From NCBI RefSeq assembly GCF_019320115.1, contig NC_089584.1, positions 103,849,208-103,913,207 on the forward strand: DNA of 64,000 nucleotides. Direction: 5' to 3'. The position numbers and the translations under genes are program-made. Below the pieces are notes generated by a model that saw only the letters and a program-made list of their open reading frames with translations, made no database searches and was not told where the DNA came from. This DNA comes from Miscanthus floridulus. Taxonomy: Eukaryota; Streptophyta; Magnoliopsida; Poales; Poaceae. This document shows, one piece after another, positions 30,218 through 41,140 of the stretch. Position 1 is the stretch's first letter; every line of letters begins with the position of its first letter.

Positions 30218-31370
30218 CTAGTACGGATTTTCTATAATTTTCTAACTATTTACTAAGTTTTTTATTTCATGGAAAATTTAATTCTAAAAAAAGGCATGAT
30301 TTCTAAGTAGTTCATTTCATGGAAAAAATAATTCTAAGTGACCTGCTCGATATCGGTGAGCTCGCGGACGTTTAGGTTGTCGAGGATAGTAACATTTGTA
30401 GATGACATTTGTAGGTCTGAAGTTATCAAATATCCATCAAATTATAGCTCAAAAACATGTTTCAATAAATAACCATCCGTACTAGTTGACCTTGCTTACG
30501 TGATCAACTCGGCGAGCATTTCTCCACCGGACGGCACCGTACTTGGCCAAGGAAGAGCTCCGATTCTATGAGAAAGGGAACACGGTCTTCCACGACCGTT
30601 GCCGCTCTCCCTCGTAGAATCAAAGCTCCTCCTTGACGTCCGTTACCGCTCGGCAGAGAACATGCTCGCCGACCTGAACACGGTCCGCAAGTTCAACTAG
30701 TACGGATTTTTTACAATTTTCTAACTATTTTCTAAGTTTTTCATTTCATGAAAAATTTAATTCTAAAAAATAGATTTTGGTACAGGACACTAACATTTTG
30801 TGAAATTGCTGTGGGACACTGTACTTTTTTCTTTGCTCTAGGCACACTGGGCGGTGTGCTACAGCAAAGAAATTAGTGTCCCACAGCAAAGAAAAAATAT
30901 TCCAGTGTCCCACAACAAATTTCACATAAGTGGAGTGTCCCACAGCAAATTTTCCCAAAAAATAAAAGGCATGATTTCTAAGTATTTCATTTCATGGAAA
31001 AAATAATTCTAAGTGACCTGCTCGATATCGGCGAGCTCGTGGGCGTTTAGGTTGCCGAGGATAGTAACATTTGTAGATGACATTTGTAGGTCTGAAGTTA
31101 TCAAATATCCATCAAATTATAGCTCAAAAACATGTTTCTATAAATAACCATCCGTACTAGTTGACCTTGCTTACGTGATCATCTCGGCGAGCATTTCTCC
31201 ACCGGACGACACCGTACTTGCCAAGGAAGAGCTCCGATTCTACGAGAAAGGGAACACGGTCTTCCACGACCGTTGCCGCTCTCCCTCGTAGAATCAAAGC
31301 TCCTCCTTGACGTCCGTTACCGCTCGGCAGAGAACATGCTTGCCGAGCTGAACACGGTCTGCAAGTTCAA
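30218..31370. repeat. Direct duplication inside CACTA 1, one copy hit by a small foldback
   Basis: Unit 1 (30218-30696) and unit 2 (30697-31370) both start CTAGTACGGATTT and share the GACCTGCTCGATATCGG and CATTTCTCCACCGGACG blocks. Unit 2 is about 195 bp longer because of an insert at about 30770-30962. Confidence 0.88.
30770..30962. mobile_element. Small foldback MITE nested in CACTA 1
   Basis: The insert is built from inverted copies of GCTGTGGGACACT (left) and AGTGTCCCACAGCAAA (right). It is absent from the sister unit at 30218-30696, which marks its edges. Class not assigned. Confidence 0.75.
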
Positions 31371-31654
31371 CTAGTACGGATTTTCTACAATTTTCTAACA
31401 ATTTTCTAAGTTTACATATAAAATCATAATAAAGTCCAACATATAAAGTTACACATGCATCTACATCGCAAAATGAGATAAGCTACTGATAAAACATAAG
31501 AGGATTAAGTTTGTTACCTCCAAAATCGAAGAGCAACACCAATGGAGGGGGAGAGAGCAAGAACAACAGCAAGCTGAAGAACAGAGGCAGTGAGTTTGAA
31601 TGGAATGGCTCGGGCTCGGGGAGGAAGAAATGAGCTGAATTATAGGCCGGGATT

Positions 31655-31890
31655 ATTAGTCCCGGTTAGGGGTCCAAACCAGGACTAAAGATTAATCTTT
31701 ATTCCCGGGGCATCACCCAAACCGGGACTAAAAGCTTTAGTCCCGGTTGGTATTACCAACCGGGACTAAAGGTATCCTGTTGATAATACCAGCCGGGACT
31801 AAAGATCCCTGCCCCGCGGACGACCGTTGGGCAGGGACCTTTAGTCCCGGTTGGTATTACCAACCGGGACTAAAGGGTCCTTTAGTCCCG
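31655..31890. repeat. Right subterminal repeat cluster of CACTA 1
   Basis: Mirror of the left cluster, with palindromes at about 31733-31770 and 31837-31877 (TTTAGTCCCGGTTGGTA paired with TACCAACCGGGACTAAA). Confidence 0.9.
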
Positions 31891-32293
31891 GGGGCAAAAA
31901 ATGCCGAGGCTAATGCTAAATTGGGACATCGTTCTAAAGTCTGTTCTCTAGTAGTGGTGCCTGCAAAGAAACCCCCAGCAACGCCCCTCCGTCGCGCAGG
32001 TACTGGACCACCCATTCCTCGTGTCCGCCGAGCCGGCAAAGCACGGCTGGACCTGGGCGACGGCGTCCCCCAAGAGCACACTCAACGTGGACTTATGGGA
32101 TTCCGATGACGACGACGACGACGACGAGGCGTCAGAGAGCGTGACAGGAAGGATCAGCTCGCTGGCGAGCCTGCGCTCGGCCTTGCCGGTGGCCTGGGAC
32201 TCCGAGGATGGCTGGATCGATGCGCACAGTGAAGAATGCTACCAGCCCCAGGTCTCGGAGGTGGCCTGGTGCAGGTTTTGGCCGCAGGAGTGA

Positions 32294-32762
32294 TGAAACT
32301 CTCGACGCCGCCGAGGTAGGTCTCCACGTCGTTGACGTGGACGTGGAAGACGCCATTAGATATCCTACGTGCCATGTAGGAGTTGTTGAAGATTTCGTTA
32401 AGTGCCAGCAGAGACATTCGAGTTTGAGTGTAGGAGGCGGTATAGGGTTGTGCTTGCGCCCGGTTGCTTGTCACCAGGGCAAAACTGTGGATCGAAACTC
32501 GGTTGTCCTTGTAATCACAAATGAGAAATCAAGTTTGATTTTGCACAAATTTGGTCATTTCGTGACACCCTCTCTGGTCTTGTATACACAACATTTTATT
32601 CGAGTGCAAAGATGTTCATTGTTCCAAAATCCTGTTCGGCGAACGATCGCTGAGCTAAATCCAGCTGTCAATCCATGTGCCTGCAACATTTCTTTCATTT
32701 TTTAAAAAAAACTACAACTTCCCTTTTTTGAAAGTTATAAAGTTGTACTCACAACTTTTAGA
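32294..32762. other. 3' flank of the kinase pseudogene
   Basis: No gene recognised. A minus-strand frame through 32154-32474 includes MARRISNGVFHVHVNDVETY but overlaps the kinase end and has no known domain that I can name. Confidence 0.4.
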
Positions 32763-33244
32763 TAGTGTTTGGTTCAGCGGATCACCTGGGATGGGGCGGG
32801 GCGATACTGGGATGATTGGTGTTTGGACGAGGGGCAGTCGGGGGCGGTCAAGTCCCTGAAGAGAATATACCCCTCAGATTTGGGGGACCGTCCCACAAAA
32901 TCGAGGGACGGGTCGTCCCTGGTACACAGTGTCAGTCCTCCGTCTTCAATTAGTTGCTGTGTGGGGCACAAGGGAGCGGGCAGCGGAGACACCTAGGGCG
33001 GGCGTTGCGCTGTGGGCGGCCATCAGAAATCGAAGAGGACGCGGGGAAGAAGATAAGGTTGTCCTGTGTGGCCCACTGCTGACATGTGGGGCTCACAGAC
33101 TATAGGCGGATGGTGTTAAACTTCCTCTCATCCTTCGTCCCTTCAACCAAACAGAAAACATGAACCGTCTCATTCTCACAACCAAACGAATAACAACGAA
33201 CAACAGAACCGTCCCATTCCACTATGCCCCCAAACCAAACACTA
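32763..33244. mobile_element. MITE with TAGTGTTTGGTT ends
   Basis: Perfect 12-bp inverted ends TAGTGTTTGGTT (32763-32774) and AACCAAACACTA (33233-33244). 482 bp, non-coding. The target duplication is unclear, so Tourist or hAT cannot be decided. Confidence 0.75.
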
Positions 33245-33322
33245 CTTTGTATATAACTTTTTACGGACAATACTTAACACATATTTTCTTACGAAGTTGC
33301 AAATTTATGCATATAAGTTTTA

Positions 33323-33485
33323 TGTATACATGTGATGTTCTAAATATATTTATGTATTTTCACATAGTGTACATGTGATGTTCTATATATTTTGTGATGT
33401 TTCACGTTGTATATATGTGATGGTCTATGATGTATTTTATGATGTTCATGTAGTATACATGTGATGTTCTATGATATATTTTTTA
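33323..33485. repeat. Degenerate tandem repeat, about 44-bp unit, four copies
   Basis: Each unit contains TACATGTGATGTTCTA or a close variant followed by an A/T-rich spacer, at about 33323, 33368, 33411 and 33455. Confidence 0.75.
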
Positions 33486-33566
33486 GCTCATGTGCTCCTT
33501 AATAGTATGCAACAAAGGATGTGGCAAGACTCGTCACTACAGTCACATCATATGTATTGGCGTGAC

Positions 33567-34116
33567 TAAGGGCTCGTTTGGTAGAGCTCCGTCTCCCGTA
33601 AAAACAGCTTCAGTTGTGACTTCACCCGTAGAGTAGTTCACTTGGAGAGCTCAAACAGTTTTTGTGGACCGTTCAGCAAAACAACATCTCCATATAGGTA
33701 CAATGATAAAATGACCAAAATACCTTTTTCTTTTTATTTTCTATTTTATCTACCTCTCTCTTTTTTCCTTTATTTTATTTCCTCCTCCCTTATGGCCTAT
33801 CTCTTGTTTCTCTCTCCTCCCAACTCCTGTTTGTTTCGCTGAAATTTGATTTATGTTGATGTTTATATTGATTTTTTAGGAAAGAAAATACTATCTATTC
33901 ATTAAAAAGTACTGTTGAAGTAGGATCGAAGAATAGGACGATCGTTGCCTTATCTTCTTCTCGGTTCGTCCTGTCACTCTCTCTCACCTCGCGTTGCCCT
34001 TCTCTTCACCACGCCACCAGCATCACACCACGAGTCAGCGCATATTTTGAGACTCCTCCGCAAAATAACTCCAGGAGCTGCCCCCGGTAGCCATGCCATG
34101 TCAAACGGCCCTCTAA
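33567..34116. mobile_element. Tourist-like MITE
   Basis: Left GGGCTCGTTTGGTAGAGCTC and right (reversed) GAGGGCCGTTTGACATGG, with TAA on both sides (33567-33569 and 34114-34116). The terminal repeats are imperfect. No coding capacity. Confidence 0.65.
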
Positions 34117-34199
34117 ATGAACACGTTGCCACTTTTCCACGTGGACGAGCCACGGAGCAAAGCTAGTCACGCCATGCAATTTGCCAATTTGGCGTGACA

Positions 34200-34860
34200 C
34201 AACAAGCTAATTAGTGGGTCGCGTTTGTTTGTGTATCATTTCGATTTTTACATTTTTTATCTTGTCCATCCCAAATAAAGTATCTAGAGACTAAAAAATC
34301 CTGCGATTCTTTAATTAGATGCTAATAATCAAGCGCAATCTATTTTGATTGGATCTAGCTGCATTGCTTCAATAGTTATGAAACTAAAAATTCTTCACGT
34401 AGTGCCATATCTGAGTCTTCGTTTAAACTGTTTAGCCCCAAAATGGTCTAAAAAATAATAATAAAAAAGATTATCTAAATTCATGGTTTAGAAAGTATTA
34501 TTTTTTCATTTAATTTCCTTTCATGTGTGCTTAGCTGACATTCAAAGTTTTGTTAACATAACAAAGTAAAGCTCAAAATTAAGTTTAAATTAAAAATTAA
34601 ATTATGAATCAATCGAAATATGCTCAATATTTTTATGAATGCTAATGATTTTATGGTATCTGCTGCTAGCCGGCTACATAGAAAATAATAGAAAGTCATT
34701 ATATCAGAAAATTGAATAAACAAGCAACTCTATTAATAAATACTCTGTTAACAATATGTACAACAATCTATTGCACACAGAGATATAAAATGGGTGCTAA
34801 GAATATTTATGTTGTGTAACAAACCAAGGAAGCAAATTCTCAACTCGAATGTAGCATTAG
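34200..34860. other. A/T-rich intergenic sequence
   Basis: No gene, repeat end or RNA gene recognised. Confidence 0.5.
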
Positions 34861-35454
34861 CATCACGGGTGTTGCGTCTCAAAGCATCTAGGGTTTCGGA
34901 TGATTAATGACTACACATGATTATTATGACTAACATATGTTTTATAGAGATAATTTGAGTTGAGTCACAATAATGGCAATTGTTTGGGCAATCAATTGTA
35001 TTCATACTCCTATCGATGGAAATTGTTTCGGTTTTCAAAGGATGGCTGACAAGATTAAGGACATATTAGTTCTAAGTGTCGTTTGGTGTTGGAGAGACAC
35101 TTGGAGTAGTTTAGGACTTTGTTTTTTCTTTGGCTGTACTATAAAGGGGTATGAACTAGTAGCTTGATCTCGGTGAGTTTAATTGAATATGTATGGTGCA
35201 CACTTGTCAAACTTAGCAGTAGCTAGCTCAGAGTTAGCCCAAAGATCATTGAAGTCAACTTTATTCACAAAGTAATTCAAATTGAAAGTGAATAGAGTGT
35301 TGAATGTTGCAGCGGACGCTGTTGATGGAAGCATCGAATGACAAGCGTAGCGTCTGATGTAACTCAGAAGCTGCGCAGCAGGGGATGCAAATCCATCGGG
35401 CGCTGACGCAGGGAATCACCAAACGCAAATGGGGACACTGTTCACGCAAGGGTT

Positions 35455-36674
35455 CACTACTACATTCTGACCTTTCACAAGCGGTTCGTGAAGTCCATCA
35501 CAAACGCTTTTCGGTCTCGGCAGTAAGCTATCGTTGGTGATGATATTCTCATCGCATGCGGTTTGTGACCGACGGTGATACTAGCTTATCATAGTCGGTT
35601 CGTATTACCAGACGGCGGTGATTTAAATTTTTGAAAATCCAAAAATGGGCCAAAAACATCAAAACAATTTGTTTCAATCCTAGGAAGCCCCCCGCCAGCT
35701 CCAGCTTCATGATACCAGGAAGCTGCTCGTGGTGCTGGGATTCGAACCTGAGACCTTTGTCCTTATAGCTCTTCTAACCACTCCATCTCTAAGTCACTTG
35801 TGTCTGTATAGCATATCTATTCCCCTAATATAAACTTTTTAGAATTTAAAATAAATATTTAGGACCCTCAACGACTTTAGATGAAAAAGTCATAAACTAC
35901 AAATTTGTTGTTCTAATCGAGATCTATAACTTTGATTTTGGTTCTTTTGCCATCCGAGGTCGTTTGACAAATTTGAATTTCAAAACATCAAAATTTCAGC
36001 CAGACTTTTGGGACCTCAAATGATTTCAAATGAAAAACTTATCGACTAGAAAGTTGTTGTTCTCATCGAAATCTACAACTTTAGTTTTGGTCGATTTTTT
36101 ATCCGAGGTTGTTTGAAAAAATTGTTTTTTAAAATGTTAAAACTTCAAATACAAATTTGAGACTATAAATGATTTCTAATGAAATAGTTGTCAACTACAA
36201 AGTTGTATATCTCATCGAGATTTATAACTTTGGTTTTGGTCGTTTTCCATCTAGGGTCGTTTGTACAATTCGAACAATTGAATTTCAAAATTGGAGCGCT
36301 TCAAACAGAATTCTAGGACCGTAAATGGTTTCAAATGAAAAAGTCATCAACTACAAAGTTGTCAATTGCGTTGAGATCTACAACTTTGATAGAAAGTTTG
36401 TTTTCATATGATTTTATTCAAAAAAGTTATGAATTTATTTATACTGCAGCTTGGTTATCATCGGCGTATCATACAACGAGCTGGCGGTAAAATATCTTCA
36501 CCGCTGGTTGATATGGCGAGGTGGCAATGATGAGGAGCACATCATCATGAACTGGCGGTGATACTCTTATCACCAATGGCTCATATTACGAACCATTGGT
36601 GATAGCTATCACCATCGTTTTTAATGATACCGGCGGTGATAGGTGCGTTGGTAGTAGGTCAATCTAGAGTAGTG
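35455..36674. mobile_element. Non-autonomous CACTA element 2
   Basis: 1,220 bp. Left end CACTACTACATTCTGACC, right end reversed CACTACTCTAGATTGACC. GTT is duplicated at 35452-35454 and 36675-36677. No transposase. The interior holds four tandem units (next entry). Confidence 0.92.
35870..36400. repeat. Four tandem units of about 150 bp in CACTA 2
   Basis: Units beginning near 35870, 36010, 36165 and 36315 each contain AATGAAAAAGTC-like sequence, CAACTACAAAGTTGT and CGAGATCTACAACTTTG variants. Each unit carries a short internal palindrome (ACAACTTTGTAGTTG type). Confidence 0.85.
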
Positions 36675-36803
36675 GTTCATTGCTCAGAACGCATCGGTCG
36701 ATGAACAGTGGTGCATCAGACGCTGTGTTGTTATCGTCTGATGTGTTCTAGAGGGTTCTAGAAAGGGTTTTTCCACAATGGACGCATCCGATTGGTAGGC
36801 ATT

Positions 36804-37977
36804 TGAAAGGATCTAAACAATGCCTAGAGGGGGGGGGGGGTGAATAGGCATATCTAAAAATTTCTGCGTAATCTCAAAGTCAAATGTCAGTGATAGTTGG
36901 AAGTCCCGACAGTTTGCGCTGGAACTTCCGGCAGCCGAAAGTTTCGACGCAAATAGCCGAGAGTTCCGGCACCTACGAGAATAGCACTACAAGTGATAAA
37001 ATAAACTTTGAGTCAAAGATATCTTACAATCCCACTCCCTAGTGGTAAGATGAAGTGTTGGGGTTGCTCCTTTAACGACGGAAGGTCACCACTCCGTAGA
37101 TCGAAGTCCAAACCCTAAGAGGAGAGTTGGGGAGGAAGACAAACCAACAAGAACAAATATGATAGCACAAATCACAACAACGACAAGCACGCGGGACACA
37201 AGAATTTATTTCGAGGTTCGGCAACCCCACAAAGGAGCTCCTACGTCTGCATTGTTGAGGTGACCACAAAAGTCAGAGTCTCTTCCACATCCTTGCCTCT
37301 CTCAAAGCAAGCACTCCACTGGGCTTGCTCGCATATCATCGGAACTCCCGACTATTGCTGGGACTTTCGGCAGCAAGGGACTTCCGGCTTCCATCGGGAC
37401 TCTCGACAGACATAGTTAGCCAGGCGACTAAGTCCCAAAGCGTTAGGACTTCCGGTGAGAGCCGGGACTACCGGCACCCAAAACTCCCGACTCCTATCGG
37501 GACTTCCGGCGGGCGAAGGTGCGCAGGTGGGCTACGACTAAGTTGGCAAGCGCCAGGACTTTCGGCACCAAACGTCGGGACTTCCGACAGCCAGAACTCC
37601 CAGGCTCACGCTAGAACTTTCGACTACCAAAAGTCCACAAACTATATGCAAGTGTTCGTGAGGTGACTTTATGTCTCTCTTTTAATTTTATTTTTATGCT
37701 TGAGCACTCTATCTTCCTCAGACCACCTAAACTTGCATCCCTCTTTATAGTACGGACATATCTAAACCCAAAACAAAACACAAAAGCTTTGGAGAGTGCT
37801 TTGGGTTCGTCCGCTTTTTGCACTTGAAGAATTGAGGGATACCATTTCATCTTAGATCAACTCTTTTAAAGCTTTCAAGGGACTAAAGCTACAATACATC
37901 TCATTAAGATCTCATTAGTCTCTAATTGGGATGTCATCAATACACCAAAACCCACATAGGGGGCAAATGCACTTTCA
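36804..37977 (-). repeat. 3' LTR of Sirevirus A with GGGACTTCCGG motif array
   Basis: Starts TGAAAGGATC after flank GGCATT and ends ACTTTCA before the polypurine tract. Near 36825 it has the CTAGAGGGGG...TGAATAGGC block seen in grass Sirevirus LTRs. About twenty variants of GGGACTTCCGGC or its complement occur at 36899-36985 and 37338-37625. The partner LTR is not in the window. Confidence 0.8.
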
Positions 37978-37993
37978 ATCTCCCCTTTTTGGT
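37978..37993 (-). other. Polypurine tract of Sirevirus A
   Basis: Minus strand AAAAGGGGAGAT immediately before TGAAAG of the LTR, the standard plus-strand primer position. Confidence 0.85.
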
Positions 37994-38490
37994 AATTGAT
38001 GACAACCAACTTAGGATTTCATAAGAATGTAAGAATTTAAAGCTTTTGAACCCCAAAATTTATAGAGAGCTCCCCCCTTAATATATGCAATGAATTTGAA
38101 TTTCAATGATGATCATCAACACATCACTTGGATATATTAAGATAGACACTCCCCCTAAATTTTGCAATCCTATTGGGTGCAACAAGTATATGTGAACAAG
38201 TGAATATCCATGAAAAAGGAGATACAATATGACATATTATATTCACACAACAAGTAAAAGAAAATATGATGGCCAAGATATCAAAGTAACAACTTGAAGA
38301 ACACATGTCCATCCAAAATAACATCCACCATTCACATGTTAGAGACTAATAGATATGTAGATAAACATTACTTGTCCTACAATCATCCATCACACACACA
38401 AATATAGTTGTCCATCACATAGTGCAACCACACTGACATAGTTCATACAAGCTAAAAGTTTTAAAGTCTCATCAAGCTCCAAGTGACTAA

Positions 38491-40331
38491 CTAACTTATT
38501 ACAATAAGATCAAAGCCTAACACTCCCCGTTTGTTAACAAGTGCCAAAAAGGGTTGGCCACGTGAAAGAAACTGACTACTCATCATCGTAGTCCTTGTCA
38601 TCATCACGGTCACCACCATCATCATCGTCATCGTCGTCATCATCTTCCTCGTGGTACTCCTCATCATTGACTTCCATTTGTGACTTGCCATGGGGACGGG
38701 GCTGATTGGATGACTCTCCATAGTATTCCTTGCAAGCCTCATCATAAAGCTCGAAAGGATCACGAAGTGGCTCCAAGTCCTGAGGCCATGCGAAGTGAAT
38801 GTCAAGCTTCTGCTCAATGTGATGCATCCTCACTAGCATCTCTTGCTCACAGCTCAGCACTCACACAACAAGCTCCAAACATATACTTCATGAAGAACTA
38901 GGACTTGTTGGGGGGGCTTACCACCGAAGGAAGAGGAGGACTGAGGCTCCTCACTATGAGCATGGTGAGAGCGCGAAGCATGTAGTGGAGAAGCACATGA
39001 GGAGGAGCCCAAGGCACCTTTTCCTTTTCCTTTTCCTTTTCCCTTAGCAGCCTCCTTTAACCCCCTCTTTGCCTGAAGCGACGTCTTGTTGGACAGCTTG
39101 AGAACTTTGTGAGGGGCATCTGAAGGGAAGTGAATGACTGACACGTGCTCAATGATATGCATGATGAATGGAGCATAGGGGTAGTGCTTCACCACATCCT
39201 CACTAGCCATGAAGATCTTGTCCCAAATATAATGATTGATGGAGAACTTGGTAAACTCATCTTCAAAGCAATCAAGTACAACCTGGGAATCCTCATGGAG
39301 ATTAGTAGAGTCACCGATCTTGGGATACAAGATCTGACGAAGAATGTTGTTGAGCACATAGTAGCAGGGCTTCAGCCAAATGATCTTCCCATCAGCACGA
39401 TGACCATCCAAATACATATACTGATACTCATCCATAGCAAGAGCTGAAATTTCAGTGATGGCAGTGGAAGTGCGATCCTTGTGGTCCAAGCCAAGAAGGC
39501 GAGAAAAGGTAATAAAATCAACCTTGTAGTGCTTGCTTTTGGTGGTCCATTGAATGACATGTGTATCTGCCTGAGTGTCCAAGTGATAGGAGGCATAGAA
39601 CTGATAGATAATCTCGTTGTTCCACGGCTTATGGAACTCCATCAATGGCTATAACCCCATCCTCCTCAAGTCATAGAGCAACTGCGTCATGTCCAAGGCA
39701 GGCAACTTGCTAAGCTCAAAGGTGTCAATGGCCTTCATCTAAATCACTAGAGCCTCTCTCTTGTTGATGTAGCGGAGATAAACCAAATGATCATAGAAGT
39801 CAAAATGAAATAGTTGCCAGAACCTGTACTCAATCCTCAAATCCTTGGGCTCATCATAGAGAGGTTGGGCATGTCAACGATGAATCTCAGCCACATGGTA
39901 ATGATAATCCACCATCAAGTGTGGGGTGTAGCTACCAGCGGGATTGGGGGTGCGCTGAGGCTTCGGGATGGATGGAGTAGGACCGACGAACGGAAGTAAC
40001 TGGCTAATCCCAAAATAGCCTGGACTAGAAGGCGGGGTCATGGTGCACACATCCTTAGCAATAGTCCTTCCTTCTTGATCAAGAGCTTTCTCAGCAGGAT
40101 CAATAGCGGGCACATCACTAAGGCCAGGAACAAACTCCAGAGCAGCAGCACCAACAGGCGGAGCTGGAGCTTGGGTTTGAGCATGAGCAAGCATGAGCAT
40201 GATCACCACAACTACCAGCTACATCACAAGGGAGGGATGCCTTGGTGCGAGAGGATGCGATGAGGTCATTGTTCTTCTTAGAACGCTTCTCACTATGACG
40301 TGGAGGAGTGTCATCACTACTAGAAGCCATC
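38491..40331 (-). pseudogene. Extra ORF of Sirevirus A ('putative plant transposon protein' type)
   Basis: Starts MASSSDDTPPRHSEKRSKKN at 40331 (minus). After frame breaks it continues with PGYFGISQLLPF (near 40010), then a long open block, 39645-38854: FHKPWNNEIIYQFYASYHLD, VIQWTTKSKHYKVDF and FSRLLGLDHKD. That pattern is the plant retrotransposon-associated domain usually annotated as putative plant transposon protein. A (KG)n run and a Ser/His-rich tail follow, and an extremely acidic end (38576-38720, long Asp/Glu runs). It lies between pol and the 3' LTR, the place of env-like or additional ORFs in Sireviruses. Function unknown. At least two frameshifts separate the blocks. Confidence 0.7.
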
Positions 40332-41068
40332 ACTATGGAGAAAAACAAAGAGAAACTAAGAATCATGGCAGAAGAAAGTTGAACGAGAGCCTAGAGATGG
40401 AGAAACATGGATGGAGTAGCGACCAAGGGGCCGGAGGTTCCGACTATCGCTGGGACTCCTAGTGGTCAGGAGTTCTAGCCCTGGATCTAGGACTTCTGGC
40501 GTACTTTGGTGGCCAATCCATACATGGGGCTCCAAATCCACACAACCATTCACACAAGGAGGGAAGAGGAGGAGAGATGGTGGAAGAACAGAACCAAATC
40601 GCAAGGTACATTGGAAGTTAGGGTTAGCCATGGAGGTTGTACCTTGGGATAGAGAGGAAGAAAGGAGAAACACCAAATCCACAACACCAACGAGCAGATC
40701 CACGACAGGAACCACCTCTTCCAACTATTGGATGGTCTCTCCACCACTAGGGGTGACGGCGAACACAGATAGGTAGAGAAGTTGTGGTGTCGAGAAATGG
40801 AGGCAATGGTGGCACCGGGATTCTCGAGCGGAGTCAGAGGGAGGACGGAGCTAGAACCCTTGACGACGAGGATGGCCAAAGCTCCCATGGCGACGGAGGC
40901 AGCACGAGGAGGGGACAGGGACCTCTAGGAGAAGATGAAGAAGGACGGAGAGGTGGGGGTGCCGGGGAGCGGCAAGACCACCAGCGAGACCTCTGGCCGC
41001 TGGAGATGCCGAGGTGATAGCGGCATAGGCAGAGGGTGCGAGGGCGGCAGCGTGGGGCGACGGAGAAT
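40332..41068. other. Sirevirus A spacer with promoter-like motif cluster
   Basis: Between the extra ORF start and the inserted Sirevirus B. Contains GGGACTTCC-type motifs at 40437-40510, as in the element's own LTR. Otherwise purine-rich sequence with no gene. Confidence 0.55.
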
Positions 41069-41106
41069 TGTAAGGTCCTAATATGGCTAGAGGGGGGGGG
41101 GTGAAT

Positions 41107-41107
<1 letters not shown>

Positions 41108-41140
<33 letters not shown>

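Larger units (their letters stand above)
28941..31956. mobile_element. Non-autonomous CACTA element 1
   Basis: 3,016 bp. Left end CACTACTACAGAATGGAC, right end reversed CACTACTAGAGAACAGAC, with GTG duplicated at 28938-28940 and 31957-31959. The 3-bp duplication and CACTA termini define En/Spm elements. No transposase frame was found. Both ends carry TTTAGTCCCGG subterminal repeats. Removing it and one GTG restores the kinase frame across the site, which confirms the boundaries. Confidence 0.95.
27879..32293 (+). pseudogene. MAPKKK-like protein kinase pseudogene split by two transposons
   Basis: Pieces: 27879-27936 (MDDAAAAASKQQLRRLHTL), 28410-28940, and 31960-32293 to TGA. With the insertions ignored, they read like a plant MEKK-type kinase (MAPKKK17/18 group): GRGAS glycine loop, LLAVKSA with the ATP-binding Lys, the HEGHVLSALRSPHIV helix, LVLEFAPRGSLADE, then MAPEAARGEEQGPPADMWAL, GAAPWSDAD and NPQQRPSVAQVLDHPFL. 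A few bases are lost in the glycine loop, shifting frame. The whole catalytic loop and activation segment (HRD and DFG) is missing between ARVLAYL and MAPE. With the hAT MITE and CACTA insertions it has at least four lesions and cannot encode an active kinase. It has no introns, like its family. Confidence 0.85.
34861..36803 (+). repeat. LTR fragment interrupted by CACTA 2
   Basis: Resembles a Copia-type LTR on the plus strand, with TACTATAAAGGGG (35139-35151) as a TATA region. Segments with CGTCTGATG / CATCGGTCG motifs occur on both sides of CACTA 2 (35290-35454 and 36675-36803). It ends where the LTR of Sirevirus A starts. Confidence 0.45.
36804..41068 (-). mobile_element. Sirevirus A (Copia), 3' part
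   Basis: Minus-strand Copia element. This part holds the 3' LTR (36804-37977), polypurine tract (37978-37993) and extra ORF (38490-40331). The matching RT-RNase H lies at 53440-54650, on the far side of the inserted Sirevirus B array. The same GGGACTTCCGGC-type motifs occur in the LTR, at 40437-40510 and at 53098-53170, which ties both sides together. Confidence 0.75.

Noticed and set aside
32154..32474. Minus-strand 106-residue frame near the kinase end
   Set aside because: Overlaps the kinase C-terminus. No domain or splice context was recognised.
35870..36400. Regular repeats considered as CRISPR-like
   Set aside because: Units are contiguous and diverged, lie between CACTA ends, and the genome is a plant.
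38576..38860. Very acidic Asp-rich frame as a separate small gene
   Set aside because: It continues the Sirevirus A extra ORF after a frameshift and is not an independent gene.
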